Shown here piece after piece: positions 1 to 13,552 of a stretch of DNA of 64,000 nt; within the stretch, counting starts at the first letter, position 1; each line of letters begins with the position of its first letter. The DNA lies in NCBI GenBank assembly GCA_037953625.1, contig CM075655.1, positions 20,354,001 through 20,418,000 on the forward strand, written 5' to 3'. The translations under genes and the position numbers were made by a program. This DNA is from Crotalaria pallida. Lineage: Eukaryota > Streptophyta > Magnoliopsida > Fabales > Fabaceae. The notes beneath the pieces are model-generated. The model was not told where the DNA came from. It made no database searches and was given only the letters and a program-made list of their open reading frames with translations.

Positions 1-1146
1 TATTCTAGGAATAGGACTATTTTTCTGATTATATATGTAAATACTTGATTTAGGATGATGACTCATTGATTGTATGACACTATTTTGGATTTAGTTTTAA
101 GTTTTATTGAGAACTGGTTATTTTGATAAACTGTTTTGGAACAAGTTATTAGTGAACTGACTGTTTAGCCTGTGAGATATTTGAGCCTATACACTTGACA
201 GGGGTATGTGTTTTATATTGAATATTTATTTTGTGATTGAGACCCCTATTTCTTTCCTGAGTGTGTTCACTTTGATTTTGTGTTCTAGAACTTGACTGGT
301 GACCATTTTGAGATTGATAATTGTTTGTATGCATTAAGATGATTGAGGCACCTAAGATTATTTTTCTGGCCTTCAACAAATTTTTGATAAATATTATCCC
401 TTAGTGGCCCACTTTGAGCCTATTGATATATGATTTCTTTGGTACCCTTTTCATAAATGTTATATATTTTTGGTATGCTTTGAAATGTGAATGGTGCAAT
501 TGGGAATATGTTGATTCAGAAAGTGTTGAGCTGAAAGTATTAATTGTGATCTCTATTTCTCTTTCAAAAAAAAAGAAAAAATATAAGAAAAAAAGAGAAG
601 AGAATAGAGAGAATGAGAATGAAAAAGAATGAAGGGGAATTAAATATTGAAGTTGATATTTGTTATAAAACCAATGCTCCATTCATATGTTAAAGGGATG
701 TTGTTTGATTTCATATTTTTAGCCCTTTGTATAATCCTTTGTTTCTTTTATCTCACCTTTCATCTTTAGCCATGGCCTCGTTACAACCAAAATTAAGACC
801 TTTTGATTTTTGCATGTATTCAATAATTTCAGTGGAGATATTGGTCTACGGTCAAGCATATGGTAACACATTGTCATTGGATGAACTTGAGTGAATTGTT
901 ATAACCCTTGATACACATGAGAGATATACACAGTGAGGTTGAGAGAGTTCACTAGTTCCTGCTTCTTTTGGAGTTTGTTTCTTTAACCAGTTTTTGATGG
1001 AAGTTATTGCTTGTGAAGAAAAGTGTATGAATCATGAGTCTGGAGTCTTAGATTAGGTGTTTGCATATTAATTTAGAAAATGATCCTATGTTTTAGAATT
1101 TTTATTTTACTTTTGCCTGGGACATGCAAAATGCTAAGTTTGGGAG
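1..1146 (+). mobile_element. LTR retrotransposon remnant, non-coding 3' part
   Basis: No reading frame of useful length is present. The T-rich sequence leads into a phrase of the type 'ctaagtttgggagtgtg' at about 1133-1150, which resembles the spacer between pol and the 3' LTR of plant Ty3/gypsy Tat-type elements (recognition from memory, not an alignment). It is read as the 3' untranslated part of an element whose coding region lies left of the window. A purine-rich CT-complement stretch at 565-632 is low complexity. Confidence 0.4.
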
Positions 1147-2708
1147 TGTGATTGGGGTCTAATATGTGATGTTTTTGTACCTTTTTTTGCCTCCTTTTTA
1201 CATAGTAAGTGGCTTGTTTCTTGAGTAAATTGGAATAAAACACTGGAATTTTGTCATTATAAGATTGCTGGAACCTTTTGATGTGTTTGGTTTGTTTTTA
1301 GGTATTTAAGCTCTTAAAACAATGATTTTCACAAAGGAATGAAGAAGGAGAGTTTGGTACTTGAATTGGGAAGAAAAAGAGGAAAAAAATGAAGAAAAGT
1401 TGATCGTGGCGCCCAGGCGCGGGCTGGGGTCAACTGGCCAATAATAGGGTGCATTTGGTTGATTTTTCCAGACAGTTGCACGCCCAGGCGCAGGAGCTTT
1501 CACGCCTGGGCGCGCAAAATGCGAAAAACTGACACTTGTTCACTGTTTTGATCATAACTTGAGTTACGCTTATCCAAATGAGATGATCTATATATCATTT
1601 TAAAGCTAAGGAAAATATCTACAACTTTGACAGAAATAGTCTTTCTCAAATTCGTCCATCTTAGGGGTCAAAATCAGTGCCGAAGTTGCTGTCAGACACA
1701 AATAAGGGATTCTAGAAGATTTTAATGATAAATTTTATTTGTAGATAAGATTCTTTGAGATTAGTTTATTCTAATAGGATCTTATTGTATTATATTCAGA
1801 TTTAGGATTAGTTTTATTTAGATAAAAATCTTATCACATTAGATTGAAAATTAGGTTAGTCTTTATCTATATAATAAGAGGATTAAGATTCATTCCAGAT
1901 GAGAGAGACACTCATACAACTCCATAGAATAATAGTAGATTAGGATTTGAGACTTGGAGAAGGAACAAGAATTGGAGGTTTTTGTGAAGAACACGGAGTT
2001 AGCTCAAGGATTCATGGTAATTATTTTTATCATGTTTATTGTGTTTTCTCTTGTAAGTATGAACTAATTCCATCTTTGGGATGTAGGAGTAGATGAATGA
2101 AACCTTTTCAATATTTCTAGTAATAAATTAATCTTGTTTTCCGTTATTGAATTCTGTGTTTGATTGTTCTTATTTGTTTCTCATGAAAGAAGCTGTTTCA
2201 TGACTTTTGAAAATCCTTTATGAATAGATATATGAATTTAGGATTTAGTCATTAATCAAACAACTCAATTGCATAGGCACAGACATGTTTTTCTATGAAT
2301 TGGGTAATTTTATAAAAAGAGGTTTTGACTGAACTTAATGAAAGGGTTAGGTTTTAAGGCTCCCTTGAGACATCATTGGGAGATTAATCTCTAAAATATA
2401 GAAACACGCTAAGACATTAGGTGTTATCAAATTTTGCAAAACCAATTCGGAATTCAAAGAAAATAAATTAATTTGTTATAGAATATTTAGGAACCTGCAT
2501 CGAAACTACATCCCGCCTTTCCCCTTGTCAAAGAGTCATTTATTTTAATTTCTATTTTTATTTACAAATTCATAAATCCTTTGTCTCGTTCACTAAGTAA
2601 TATTAATTAGGTGGAATTAATTAAACAGTCACTCCCTTGGGTACAATACTCGAACTTCATTGTCTATATTACTTGTACGATCTGGTACACTTGCCAGAAT
2701 CCCAACAT
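1147..2708 (+). repeat. Probable 3' LTR of the same element
   Basis: The segment starts TGTGATTGGGG after a purine-rich stretch and ends near AATCCCAACA, so TG...CA ends are possible. It contains GC-rich 'cgcccaggcgc' phrases at 1409-1520, common in legume LTR leaders, in an otherwise AT-rich sequence. No second copy is in the window, so the borders are approximate. The end could also be up to about 50 bases further right. Confidence 0.4.
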
Positions 2709-2768
2709 TAGCACAACCTAGTAACCATATCACTCTCAATTTTTGGTTCAAAGAACTGTCACGTCATG

Positions 2769-5700
2769 TGTAACACCCCAATTTTCGTCTTCTGAATATT
2801 AAATAAATTAATTTCAAAAGTAATGGTATAATTAATTTAAGTTGATTCAAAACCTTCATTTTTGTACATTATGTACTTTAAGATATATAAGAATAGGTAA
2901 TATATTTTTATATATTAAATTTGTACAAAAATATTAGTTTTGTAATTCAGTCCTCGGGGTAGGACCTAATTGCAATATTGGAAAGGTTTTTGGAGGGAAG
3001 TTATTTAAAATATAAATTTTTGGAAATTTTCATCGTGGTAATCGATTACCACGACTTGGTAATCGATTACCAAAGTGCAGAACAGCTAGGGTTGAGTGTG
3101 TATGGTGAGTCATTTCCCTTGGATCCCAGAATTGACACGAATCAGCTTCAAGACACGTCCTTGGACTGGTGTCGCACTGCATGAACATCAAATTTATTTA
3201 TAAAATGCTTATGGTTGAAGGATTTGTGTCTTTTTGCCTAAGTTTGGGGTTGAAACTCTGTTTAGGGTTCTTAACTTTGAACCTTCGATTCTCCTTTGAT
3301 TTTGAGAGTTAGATCATGAGTTATACACCTTTGTAAAGCTTGAATCACAAGCTTTACATAGCTACCGAATTTGTGAATTGAGAGTGAGTGTAGAGCAAGT
3401 TGTGAGCTTGGGAAGTTGGGTGTTTGAATCTGTCAAACCAGATTTCAGAGTTGAGGAGCTGACTTTGAGCTTTGATTATGGTAAGCTCAAGTTTCCTCTT
3501 GGTCTGAAACTTGTTTGATTTCAAAGTTTATGTTGCATAGAATGTAATTTAACCTTTTTCCCCAAATGTTATGCATGTTTGATGGATCAATTTCTCTGGT
3601 CTTGTGACCTTGCTGAGACTGTTCTGCATGCATGACGCTGAAAATGAATTTTGTGGAAATTGGAGTTTGACAGTTTCTCTGAGTCAAGCCTCTGTCCAAA
3701 CACAAACCTAAGGTATAGGGGAAGTTTACCATTTGCTAGAATGAGAATGAAATGCAGTGAAACATAAGATGAGCCACCATGAGGCTTTAAGGGCTTAGTT
3801 TGAAATAGGACTTTGGCTTTGAGGCCAGTCTGAGCCATAAGATTTGTTTGAATAAGTTTGAATTGATGCATGTGAACTTAATTGATGCTAAAACCATGTT
3901 AAAAATGAGTATATATGAAATTGATACTTGAAGTTGTTGAATTTCATGTTTTTATGCATAATGAAATGGATTTGGGTAATTACTGAGAATTGATGTGTTC
4001 TCCGTACTTGATCAAGTTCTATTTGATGCATGTATGCTTTATAAACATTGAATCCATGAATTAATTGAGTATTTTGTGTTTTGACACTATGAGTTGATGA
4101 TTTACATGTTTTATGCATAATTATGCGAATTTATGCAAACTCTGTGGATTAATGTGATTTTAGTACTTGAACATGCTCAAAATGTGTTTTGTCAACTCTG
4201 TGAATGTTTGGTTTAAGTTAATTTTGGTTAGAAATGAAAATGGTATGTTAAAATCCATTTTTCAGTGTTCTGCTGTCATGAATAATCGATTACCACGACC
4301 TGGTAATCGATTATCATGATGAGTTCTGACACAACATGTGAAATTACACGTGATAATCGATTACCAGATTCTGATAATCGATTATCAATGCTGAAAATGC
4401 TTTAAAATGCCATTTTAATTTCTGAACCATGATTGTTTAACTTAAATTAAATTCCTGGACATGATAAATGGCTGAAATAGGTCTGATGGTATTCTCTAAT
4501 TTTCCTGAATTTATTCATGGAATATGTTTAAATTACTTCAAGATAATGTTGGATATTATCAAGTTCAAGTAATTCAAATATCAATCAATGAATTTAACTG
4601 TGACGCATTCATGCATGGAGTTTGGGTGATAGATCTAATCGTCATGGTTATTTTGTATAATTAAACCTAAGGAGGGCCTCTAGGAGCGCCAAACACGTCC
4701 TGCTTGATGACACGTTTATTTGTAATAAATGGAAACATGGCCAGTGTGAGGATACTGATGATGTGATTATTATGTTGGTGTGTGACGTCTGCGAGATTGC
4801 GGCGTTTTGAATCACTACCAAGCTTGAGCGTAATACATTTCCAAGGAATTGTATTGAATTGTACCCCGCAAAGGTACCGAGTACACAAATTGTACACGAA
4901 GTTATAAGGTGGCTTCCCGGAGAATGGGAAATAGTTTCTATGGAAGCTAGGATTGATGATAGGACATTCATGTATCATACATCTTGCATTGAAAGTAAAT
5001 AAAATAAAAGAGCGTGTGCTCATGTGTAGACGCATATCTTTCATGCTGGATTGCCTAACTGTGATTGTTAGAAATTTTATTCCCATTTGATAATGCGAAT
5101 GGGTATCCCTTATAGGTATTTGTTCGATATCTTGTCGAGTTAGAGTTCAGTGGGAGTGGATGACCCTAAGGCACATGCAGTTTATAGAAAGTATGGATTG
5201 GGAACTCTTGATACAACACTTGAAGACCCGACCCAATAATGGAATGGACGAAGGAGCAGTGATCAGCTCTGGAACGTCATTATTTTGATAATACTTATAA
5301 TACACATGTTTTGAAAATTTATATTAGAGATTGGATTTAGTTTCATATATTGATATTAATGTGGTACTTGCGAATTTAAGGTGCTCAATTTTATAGACAA
5401 GAGTTCATCTTATATTTTGTAAACCTTGAATAATTAATATAAACCATCACGTTATATTTTCGTTATATTTTCGCTAACTCTGATTTTAGTATTCAAACTC
5501 GGTATGAAGAAAGCATGATTTAAGTTAACCTCTTGAGATAACTCTATTTACAAGTCAAGCTATTTTCTAGGAAAGCATAAGTTTGCGAAAGCTATTTCCC
5601 GCCATCAAAGTTATCTAGGAATGATTTTAATTACTTAATGTTGGAGTCTTTCTTCTACCGAACCCAGTTTCAAGTCAAATACCACAACTTAAAGTATTCA

Positions 5701-5801
5701 GAAAGGAAATTTTTATGTCCAGATTTTCTAGCTATCAATTTAAATAATATGAAATTATTGATATTCTTTGAAAGTAAATAAAGCAAGCAGTGGGCGTTAC
5801 A
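2769..5801 (+). mobile_element. Solo LTR, gypsy type, 3033 bp, TSD TCATG
   Basis: It begins TGTAACACCCC and ends GGGCGTTACA, an inverted terminal TGTAAC/GTTACA pair. The five bases before (2764-2768) and after (5802-5806) are both TCATG, a perfect target-site duplication. There is no primer-binding site, polypurine tract or coding region inside, so this is a single LTR left by LTR-LTR recombination. Orientation is inferred from the TGTAACACCCC start and is less certain. It carries three pairs of ATCGAT palindromes at 3041/3062, 4285/4306 and 4356/4377. The small ORFs inside show no recognisable domain. Confidence 0.88.
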
Positions 5802-5806
5802 TCATG

Positions 5807-7620
5807 TTTTTCCCATACCCTTCTCGTCCACCTTATATTACTATGTATGATGCATGACTCATACTCTTGATTGAACTTGGACTATATAATTTAGTTGTAT
5901 TTTCTAAATCTTATCTTTACACACTTTTAGTGTGTACATACTCATTCCATTCATTTCTATCCTTTTATGTCCAAGTCCAATTAAGAGTATGTACCCTTAA
6001 TATAACACTATTGTACATCCTTGGTTTATTGGAATTGGATGAGTCATTTTTTCCTTGATTAAAAAACTTGTTTAGCTATCATTTTTGGCTTCCTGATGCA
6101 GGGGTAACCGATTATGTTAGTGGCATAATCGACTATCCTTGTTTTTCATAGCCAGTATAGTGTAGTTTTTCATAGTGTAATCGGTTACGATAGGCATGTA
6201 ACCAGTAACATTTAGTAACATAATCAAAAACTAAATTTTGGCATACTTTAATTGATCACTAATCCATTTCCACAACCCTTGTACATCAATCTTTCACATG
6301 TATACTACATGAATTCATTAGCCCAAGCTATTTAGATCCAACGAATAATCCCTTGCACAAGGATACATATTATGCATATTGAAATCATTACTCAAAGCAT
6401 TATCATCATAACATCATGCATTCATAACCACATAACATTAAAATCTAGTTATCCACTTTTATGTGTAAGTTATCATAATTCATTTCACCTTTATTCATTT
6501 GGATTATAGTCATGTTAACCTTTAATCAACTTCTTATACAATCAATTCCTTTTCATAGTTTATTGAACACAACCATAAACAACCACATATCTACTTCTCA
6601 TAATCAATTGAACATAATTATAATTGATTTATTCCTCTAATTCATATTCGTAATTTTTCATTTATTTACATCTATTTCATTCAATTCCAACGTCATTCAT
6701 TTCATTTTTAACATGCTCAAGCATATTTCAGTTATCACATACACAAGCATGGTTCAACCACCATATACATACTCAATTAATTCACCAACACGTGTATTTC
6801 TAACCATTTCTAAATTCCTAGTTAATTACTAATACCTATCTCAATCATTCCTTTATTCTTAGTTATTGGTTCATTAATCAAATCCTAACCCTTATTCTAA
6901 GAGAAATAACTCCTCCCTAAGCTCAATGGGAGAGGAGTGCTTGAACCTTGACCCTAGCTTCATTGAATCCACAAAATCTTTAGTTCCTAAGTGCTTGGTC
7001 GCTGGCCTCTTCGTAGAACCGAATCTCAAGAGTGTTGAAGTATGTTGGAAGGGCTTTTGTTTGAGTTTGGGAGTGATTGGGAAGGATTAAGCATGTGTGA
7101 AGCTTGGAATGAAGAGAATTGCGTAAAAAGAGTCAAAAATCAAGCCACTCATATATATAAATGCCCTAACCCGACTTTGGGTGAAAAATCCTAGAAAACC
7201 CTATATTTCCCCCCACTACCTTTTATTTTTGGCTAAACGTTGTAACAGGTTATGAGGTTACTCTGTTTCAAGATTGTTCCAAAATTTACCACATAACCGG
7301 TTATACAACCTCTATAACAAGTTATGAAGGGTTTTTAGCACTAAAATCGCATGTTTAATTATAATTTTTCCTATTTTTCACTATTTTATTTTCCTTCCTT
7401 AATGTGAAGAAAACCCAAATCATTGTCATTCATAATTTAATCCCTTTTTCTTATCATTCAAACAATTAATTTCTATCATTTCTTAATGCTTAAGAAATCA
7501 AAATAATACGCAACAAAATAAATTTACATTTTATTTATCTCTAATTAAATTTAATTTATTCTTTAACATTTAAGAAATCTTAAAATAATCATTCACAAAT
7601 AAAATATTTTTATTTTATTA
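5807..7620 (-). repeat. LTR-like sequence, probably reverse-oriented gypsy LTR fragment
   Basis: No coding region is seen. The segment carries degenerate versions of the AATCGATTA palindromes (6107, 6128, about 6178, 7240-7330). It has a leader-like stretch at about 6930-7130 and a minus-strand TATA-like ATTTATATATATGAG near 7150. These resemble the U3/leader of an LTR read on the minus strand. No clean TG...CA ends or TSD were found, so borders are approximate. Confidence 0.35.
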
Positions 7621-7639
7621 ATTTTGAGATATTCTGAAT

Positions 7640-7802
7640 GCTACAGAGTTGGGTTCCAGGGGCTCACCAAGGCCAGGGAATGTTTACAGTCTCAAAAAGT
7701 GCTTATAGCGGTACTTACATATTACTCGATGATATATTTTTTTATAAACAAAAATTTAGGTGAGTTAGGCTTCGAAGGCTCATCAAGGTTAAGGCCGGCT
7801 TT
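7640..7802. repeat. Dispersed repeat, left half, split by the 6.3-kb solo LTR
   Basis: The phrases 'aaaaatttaggtgagttagg' and 'tcaaaaagtgcttatagcgg' recur at 14072-14125 and at 14930-15065 with small changes. The solo LTR at 7803-14071 inserted into this repeat, so the sequence resumes after its right end. The family is not identified. Confidence 0.55.
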
Positions 7803-8214
7803 TGTAACAGCCCGATTTTCGTAACACAGAATAACCAACATTTATTTATTAAGTTGCAAAAATGAGGCCAATTTTTTTTTTTTTTGAAAACATTATTGAA
7901 AAATCATAGGTGTACTTAAAATCCTTTACTGAAAAACCAAGTTGTTACTGAAACGGTTCCTTTCATAAAACTTTCATCTCCATGAAGTGACTTGATTTCA
8001 AAAGCATCATGATCCATTGCATTGAATCAAAAGTATTCATAACGATTTCCAAAAGGTTACATTGTTCAATCTTCCAAAGAAGAAGAATTCCACAAGACCA
8101 AATTAAAAGCTTAGCTTAATTACATAAGTGGTTCATTGCTTGGTAATCCTTGACTCAAAATGCTAACAATAGACTTAAACTATTAAGAGACTAAGATCCT
8201 CTTAATTGAACGCA

Positions 8215-8613
8215 CTATTTTCGATTCCTCCTAATGAAGACAACCGGATGCAGCTTCCTTTTCTTCTCTGACTTCTTCTTCGTACCGGAGGATGATGCTA
8301 TCCCCGTTGCTGACTCTACTTCAGAACTTGGCTTTAGCTCTACACTAAACAGCTTCACGGATTCCTCTTTAGCTTCATCCCGTGGCGGTGGTTCATTACT
8401 GTTGTACCCCAGAATAGAGACGCTTCCCAAGCACGATCCTGTTGTCGATCCGCTCAGCTTATGTTCTGGATCTGCAATCACTATCTGAGTGCATCCCGTC
8501 CACACCCATCCATAGCGTGTGGGTTTCCAACCACTTCCCTGACGACGCCATGTAGTAATCTCCAAACGATGCTCCATCTGCCCGTTGAGATACCAACAAC
8601 ACCGATATGCCAA
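8215..8613 (-). CDS. Uncharacterised 132-codon ORF inside the long LTR
   Basis: This open frame of 132 codons lies on the LTR sense strand, 0.4-0.8 kb from the LTR 3' end. The product is mixed: an aromatic/Arg-rich first half (several W and R), an acidic Ser/Glu stretch, then a Lys/Arg-rich tail with KKKSEKKRK. No known domain is recognised. Base composition is more balanced than the AT-rich DNA around it, which hints at selection or at a captured sequence, but length alone does not prove coding. It may be a chance ORF in a structured U5 region. Confidence 0.25.
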   Translation of the reverse strand: MAYRCCWYLNGQMEHRLEITTWRRQGSGWKPTRYGWVWTGCTQIVIADPEHKLSGSTTGSCLGSVSILGYNSNEPPPRDEAKEESVKLFSVELKPSSEVESATGIASSSGTKKKSEKKRKLHPVVFIRRNRK

Positions 8614-9143
8614 CGAACAGGAGAGAGTATGCGATCCGAACGACGCATCGTCGACGGTGTGGGTTTACGATAGGCAAGATATCAAGACAAAACAAACATA
8701 ACAATACAACATACATACAACATAGCATTCAAGCATATTATCATCAATATCATTATTATTATCTTGCCCAAACTTATTTCCATTCTCAGCATAACATTCT
8801 TTCTTTCTTATTTCCTTACTTTCATTCATTTCCCTCTTCATGGGTTTCACTCGTCTTTCCATACTTTCCTTTCTCAATTCCTTCTCATTACCAATATTTC
8901 ATAAACTTTTGCTTCTCATAATTATAAGTCTTTTCTTATCAAGTCTTATTGAATCATAACCATCGATGATCGGGGAAGGTTACAATATCATCGAGGCACT
9001 CGTTTCTTTCGCAGTTAGCATACACGTCTAAAGTCTACATCTCCTCGGTCATCCACCCAACCTAGTCCGAAGCAAACAGGAGTACAGGACCTTTACCACG
9101 CGGGCACGACAGCTGTCTCAACAATCAATTGGCTCCAAGCCAG

Positions 9144-9240
9144 GAGAACTGTAGAAAACTCGGGTATAGTCTCGAATCAATTCATATCATATCAAATCAT
9201 GTAATATCAAGGCACACTGTAGAAAAATCGGGTACAGTGG
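9144..9240 (-). repeat. Two imperfect copies of a hairpin unit in the long LTR
   Basis: Two related segments contain 'actgtagaaaa-tcgggta-agt'. In the second the ends CACTGTA and TACAGTG (about 9213-9239) pair as a 7-bp stem. The placement, upstream of the LTR end in the sense direction, parallels hairpin arrays in the other gypsy LTRs of this window. Confidence 0.5.
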
Positions 9241-9689
9241 CAACTCAAGATGCCCCATTCCAGTCTCTCTCACTGTTCAGGATTTGCAATCTAGGGGGCA
9301 TCAGTACTAGTTCTAGTTGCGCTACAGAACTTACCACGGCTTTGCCCCCCAGTCCCTACCACGTTTGTATGCCACACGTGGGGTTCGTTCTGCCTAGAAA
9401 GTACTCAAGACTTCTTGACGTTTCACCGTCATCGTCCTCCCCTAGTGCAATCTCCACCTGAGTATCCGCAAATACCCATGGTTCCTTCCTCTCCACTACT
9501 TCGATATCACACTCATAGCTCACCGCGTTCGCTTTTGTTAATGTCTTTTAAAGTCTTTTATCTTTTTAACTAACCTAATGGTCGGCCCATCCTTGGTACA
9601 TCCCTTCGACGAGTCCCGACCTCTATCTTTCAACATCACTGTTCCTTTCTTTTCTCAACATAGCACAGAACTGTGATCGCATCGGCAAA

Positions 9690-10150
9690 CTTGCATCTCA
9701 TTTCACAATCTTTCTCAACATCTCCTTTCATTCTTTCTCAAAGTCTCATTTCAAAACTCTCTCAAAATATCGTTTCACAAATTTTCTCAAAATATCATTT
9801 CATAAATTTTCTTAAAATTCCTTTCATAATCTTTCTCAAAATCTTGTTTCATAACCTTTCTCGAAATCACAATCTTTCTGAACATCTCATTTCATAAACT
9901 TTCTTGAAATATCATTTCGCAAACTTTCTCAAAATATCATTTCATAGATTTTCACAAAATGTCGTTCCATAAACTTTCACAAAATATCGTTTCATAAACT
10001 TTCACAAAACATTATTTCATAAACTTTCACAAAATATCGTTTCATAAACTTTTCTCAAAATACCTTTTATAAGTTTTCTCAAAAATCTCATTTCACAAAT
10101 TTTTCTCAAAATAACATTTCACAAGTTTTCTCAAAATCTCATTTCAGTGA
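9690..10150. repeat. Tandem array of a 25-26 bp unit
   Basis: About 17 diverged copies of a unit like 'TTTCATAAACTTTCTCAAAA' with ATATC variants run head to tail. The array is AT-rich with no coding sense, although one frame stays open by chance for 74 codons. Confidence 0.8.
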
Positions 10151-13100
10151 GCACTAGTGGAGGAGCAAGCTCAACTCAACATAAGTCTCATTCCAACAAC
10201 ATCAACATAGGAGCCAAGCTCCACTCAGATCACATCTCGTTTCAACAATAACATTACTTTCCCCAGCTCTGGCTCATCCTCATCATTATTATCAAATCTT
10301 TCCCCAAACTCAACTCTTTACCTCTTTCTCAGCACATATCTCTTTTCTAATTAGTCTCATATCTTTTATCATTATTTCTTTTCTTAATGTCTTATCAGGA
10401 TTGCCTTATTCCATAAGGACTTAGGCCAAACAGGGTACGACATCTTTCTCTTTGTGTCTTTTACTTCACAAATTTATTCATTTCGTTTTCATTTCTAGGA
10501 CGTAACAGACGTCCATCAGCATGCTAATCATATTAATCAACAATTTAAAATTTCATCATGCGTAATTAAACAAATAAACATAAGCATGCTATATCACATC
10601 ATCAACATACAAATTCATCACACACAACAACATGTGGTCTTTGTCTCCTTCGTATAAGTGGCCACACAACACAAACAATTGCCACTATACTACTGACTTA
10701 GAACCACCAAGTTTCGATCTTTGAGATGATCCGGAACGTCCTAATAAATCACCTAAATACCACGGTGTCTTAGGAAAGCTTCTCTCTCACCTCAGATCCA
10801 GCAAACATATGCGCACGATCTCCGCGGATCCTTGTTTCTGCCAGCTGCCCCGACCCCTCGTCTTTAAAATTCCTCCTATTAAATAGAACACATGTACGTT
10901 ATTAACTTGTATAAGAAAATCTTTCCTTAACTCAATACACATTCCGTTCCTCGTCGAAAGACTTAAAACGTAATTGTTTTCTCAAAACAGCTCTAATATT
11001 TTCTAGTACTTTAAGTACTTCAAAACCATTTTGAAAATATCCATTAAGGTAATTTAAATCAATTGATTTGATTGTTGGTCCGTCCTGGACAGCACCTTAA
11101 TCACATTCGGAAACACCGAAAAATTCACCGTTTTCAACCCCGCTTCTTTCTAAATCAAATACCACTTGAAAACCATACTTTAAATCTCATGAACACATTT
11201 TTAAAATTAAGAAGCAAGTCCAAACAATTCTGGACAGCAAAGAATTGCTTCACAAAATCACTTTAATAAAAATCCGAAAATATCGTAAAAGCACTTTTGT
11301 TTTAAATAATTCTTTAGCTCAAAATTAGCACTTTAAAACTCAAGCTTTTGTCATAAACAAATCTTGGACAACCATAAACACAATCCAACAACAACACTTG
11401 GATAAATCAAGTCATATAATCACTTAATCCAATGATAGACCAAACATTCATTTTTAAGTAAACACTTTCACCATTTAACATTTATTCACTTACTCAACAC
11501 ATAATTGCTTTCAAAACCACTTCATTTTCATATTTACCTACTTACATACCAAGAAACCGAATTGCTTCAAGAAAATAAACCAAAGAGCACTTTAAATCAA
11601 CTTAATCAACTTAAAACATCATCATGCAAGTTCATAATAAAATCACTTGAAAATGCATAATAATATAAGTTAAATTAACACTTTAGAGTTCTGTATGAAA
11701 TCGGTCCAGCCATACTTTGGCTTCTTAAAACACCAAAAATCAATACTTTTCAATCTAGCTTTTGGTACTTCAAGTGGTACTTAAAAATTCACACTTTTCA
11801 TCAATCGAAAACACTTTTAAAATGGAAATACCTTAAGAGTTATTTTTGGACAGCAAAGGAATATAATCAAAACCATTGAAAATTTTCCTTGAAATAACTA
11901 AACTTATTCACTCATTTTTCACACCAAAACCGAAGGGAAAAATAAATAATCACAACACAATTTCAAATAATTTAACTTAACATAATCCCATAAAACATAC
12001 TCATTACCTCATTTCACTTCATGAAAAAGAATCCTAACCTAGTTAGCATGCATTGGCCGAACATTTATCATGACAAAGGCAAGGTTTTTGGTTCATTTTT
12101 CAACATGCAAAGATCAAGGTTCATGGATTTAATCATGCACTTGCTTTCCCAAAATTTTAAAAACATTATTTCCCTTTTAAAGCACTAAACCGAATCATCA
12201 TCATAACTTAAGCAAGGTTTTTAACTTCAAATCTTATGCATGCACTTTAAAGTTCTTAAATCAAGTAAAGATTTACATGCATGTGCCTTTTTCATGAGAA
12301 ACAAGACATGACCTCTTGGTTTTAAGCTTAAACCGAATAAACATTATTAGAAATCAAGATTAAATTTCAAATCTTTAACATGCAAGGACACAAGACCTAG
12401 ATCAAGTTAAAAATCATTTTTCAAAGCTTGTTCCCTTGGTTCCTTTGCAAAACCGTGATGATTATCAAGGAAAAATCAATCTTTTCACTCAAGATTAACA
12501 TGCAAGGGTCAAGTCTTAAGCTTTTCCACAAAACATGTAAAAATAAAAAATAGTCCTAGATCAACATAAACACTTTCAACTTGTTTTTCAAAGGGATATA
12601 AAAATAACTGTTCAAGGTCAAACAACAACATGCATGTACTTAGATCTTGTAGATCAAGTCATAAAATCAATCATAATAGTACAAATCAAAGATCAAAATC
12701 ATTTTGGGTAAAAAGAGGCCAAAACCGTGACATGCATTGAAGGAAGACCAAATCTTTTTGTTCAAAAATCACATGCAAAGCTCAAGATCAAAACTTTTTC
12801 ATGGATCAAGACAAGATCAAGGCTTTATCAAGATCAAATCAAAATCAAGACATGCAAGCACTTAAATCACCCAAGATCACCATCAAACCAACATGCAAAA
12901 CTAAAGACTTCAATTTTATCATTACTCAAGTTTAGATCACACATTTATTTATCAAATAAACTCTCAAACACATCATGGTTCACGGTTTTAAGTAAGAAAA
13001 TTTAACATGCAAAGAGGTTTACTTCAAACTTCACAAAAATCTCAACAACTCTTTAGATCTTTAAGATTAGTTTAGAAGCATCAAGATCTATCATGAAAAT

Positions 13101-13389
13101 CCTTAACCGAATCATAAAGTCCATGGTTTAGTTTATTACAAATTCCTTTTAGTTTCAAAAAGTCCATGATCATGCACAACAACACATGCATTCATCATCA
13201 AGACCATGAAAAACCAACATGCAAAGAAAGAAAAGAAGAAAGATCACAAGATCAAAGAAAAACCTAAACTATTACAACTTCTTCTTAACTTTCGAACCAT
13301 CCACCTAAAGAAGAGTTGATCTTCTAGCTTCTCTAACACCTTTGATCTTCAAGAGGACTCCTTAATCAGGCTCCTAAGTTCCTCCTTCT

Positions 13390-13552
13390 TCCTTCTTTCT
13401 TCTTCCTCCTCCACAGCCTCACTCTCTCTCTCTCTTTTTCTTTCTAAGAGTGAATGAGCTCTTAGAATGAATGTGTTTGGAAAGAAGGGAAATGAAGGAA
13501 ATGAAAGTGAAATGGTGTAAAATGAATTAAGGGGCCAAGCTTATATAGGCAA
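13390..13552 (-). promoter_or_regulatory. Putative LTR promoter and CT-rich leader
   Basis: Read on the minus strand, CCTATATAAGC (13539-13550) is a good TATA box. It is followed about 50-150 bases downstream by a pyrimidine/AG-repeat leader (13390-13500). This would place U3 at 13550-14071 and the transcript start near 13510. Inferred from sequence only. Confidence 0.45.

Noticed and set aside
4667..5086. 139-codon minus-strand ORF in the first solo LTR
   Set aside because: No domain or coding-like composition, and it is antisense to the inferred LTR orientation; treated as chance.
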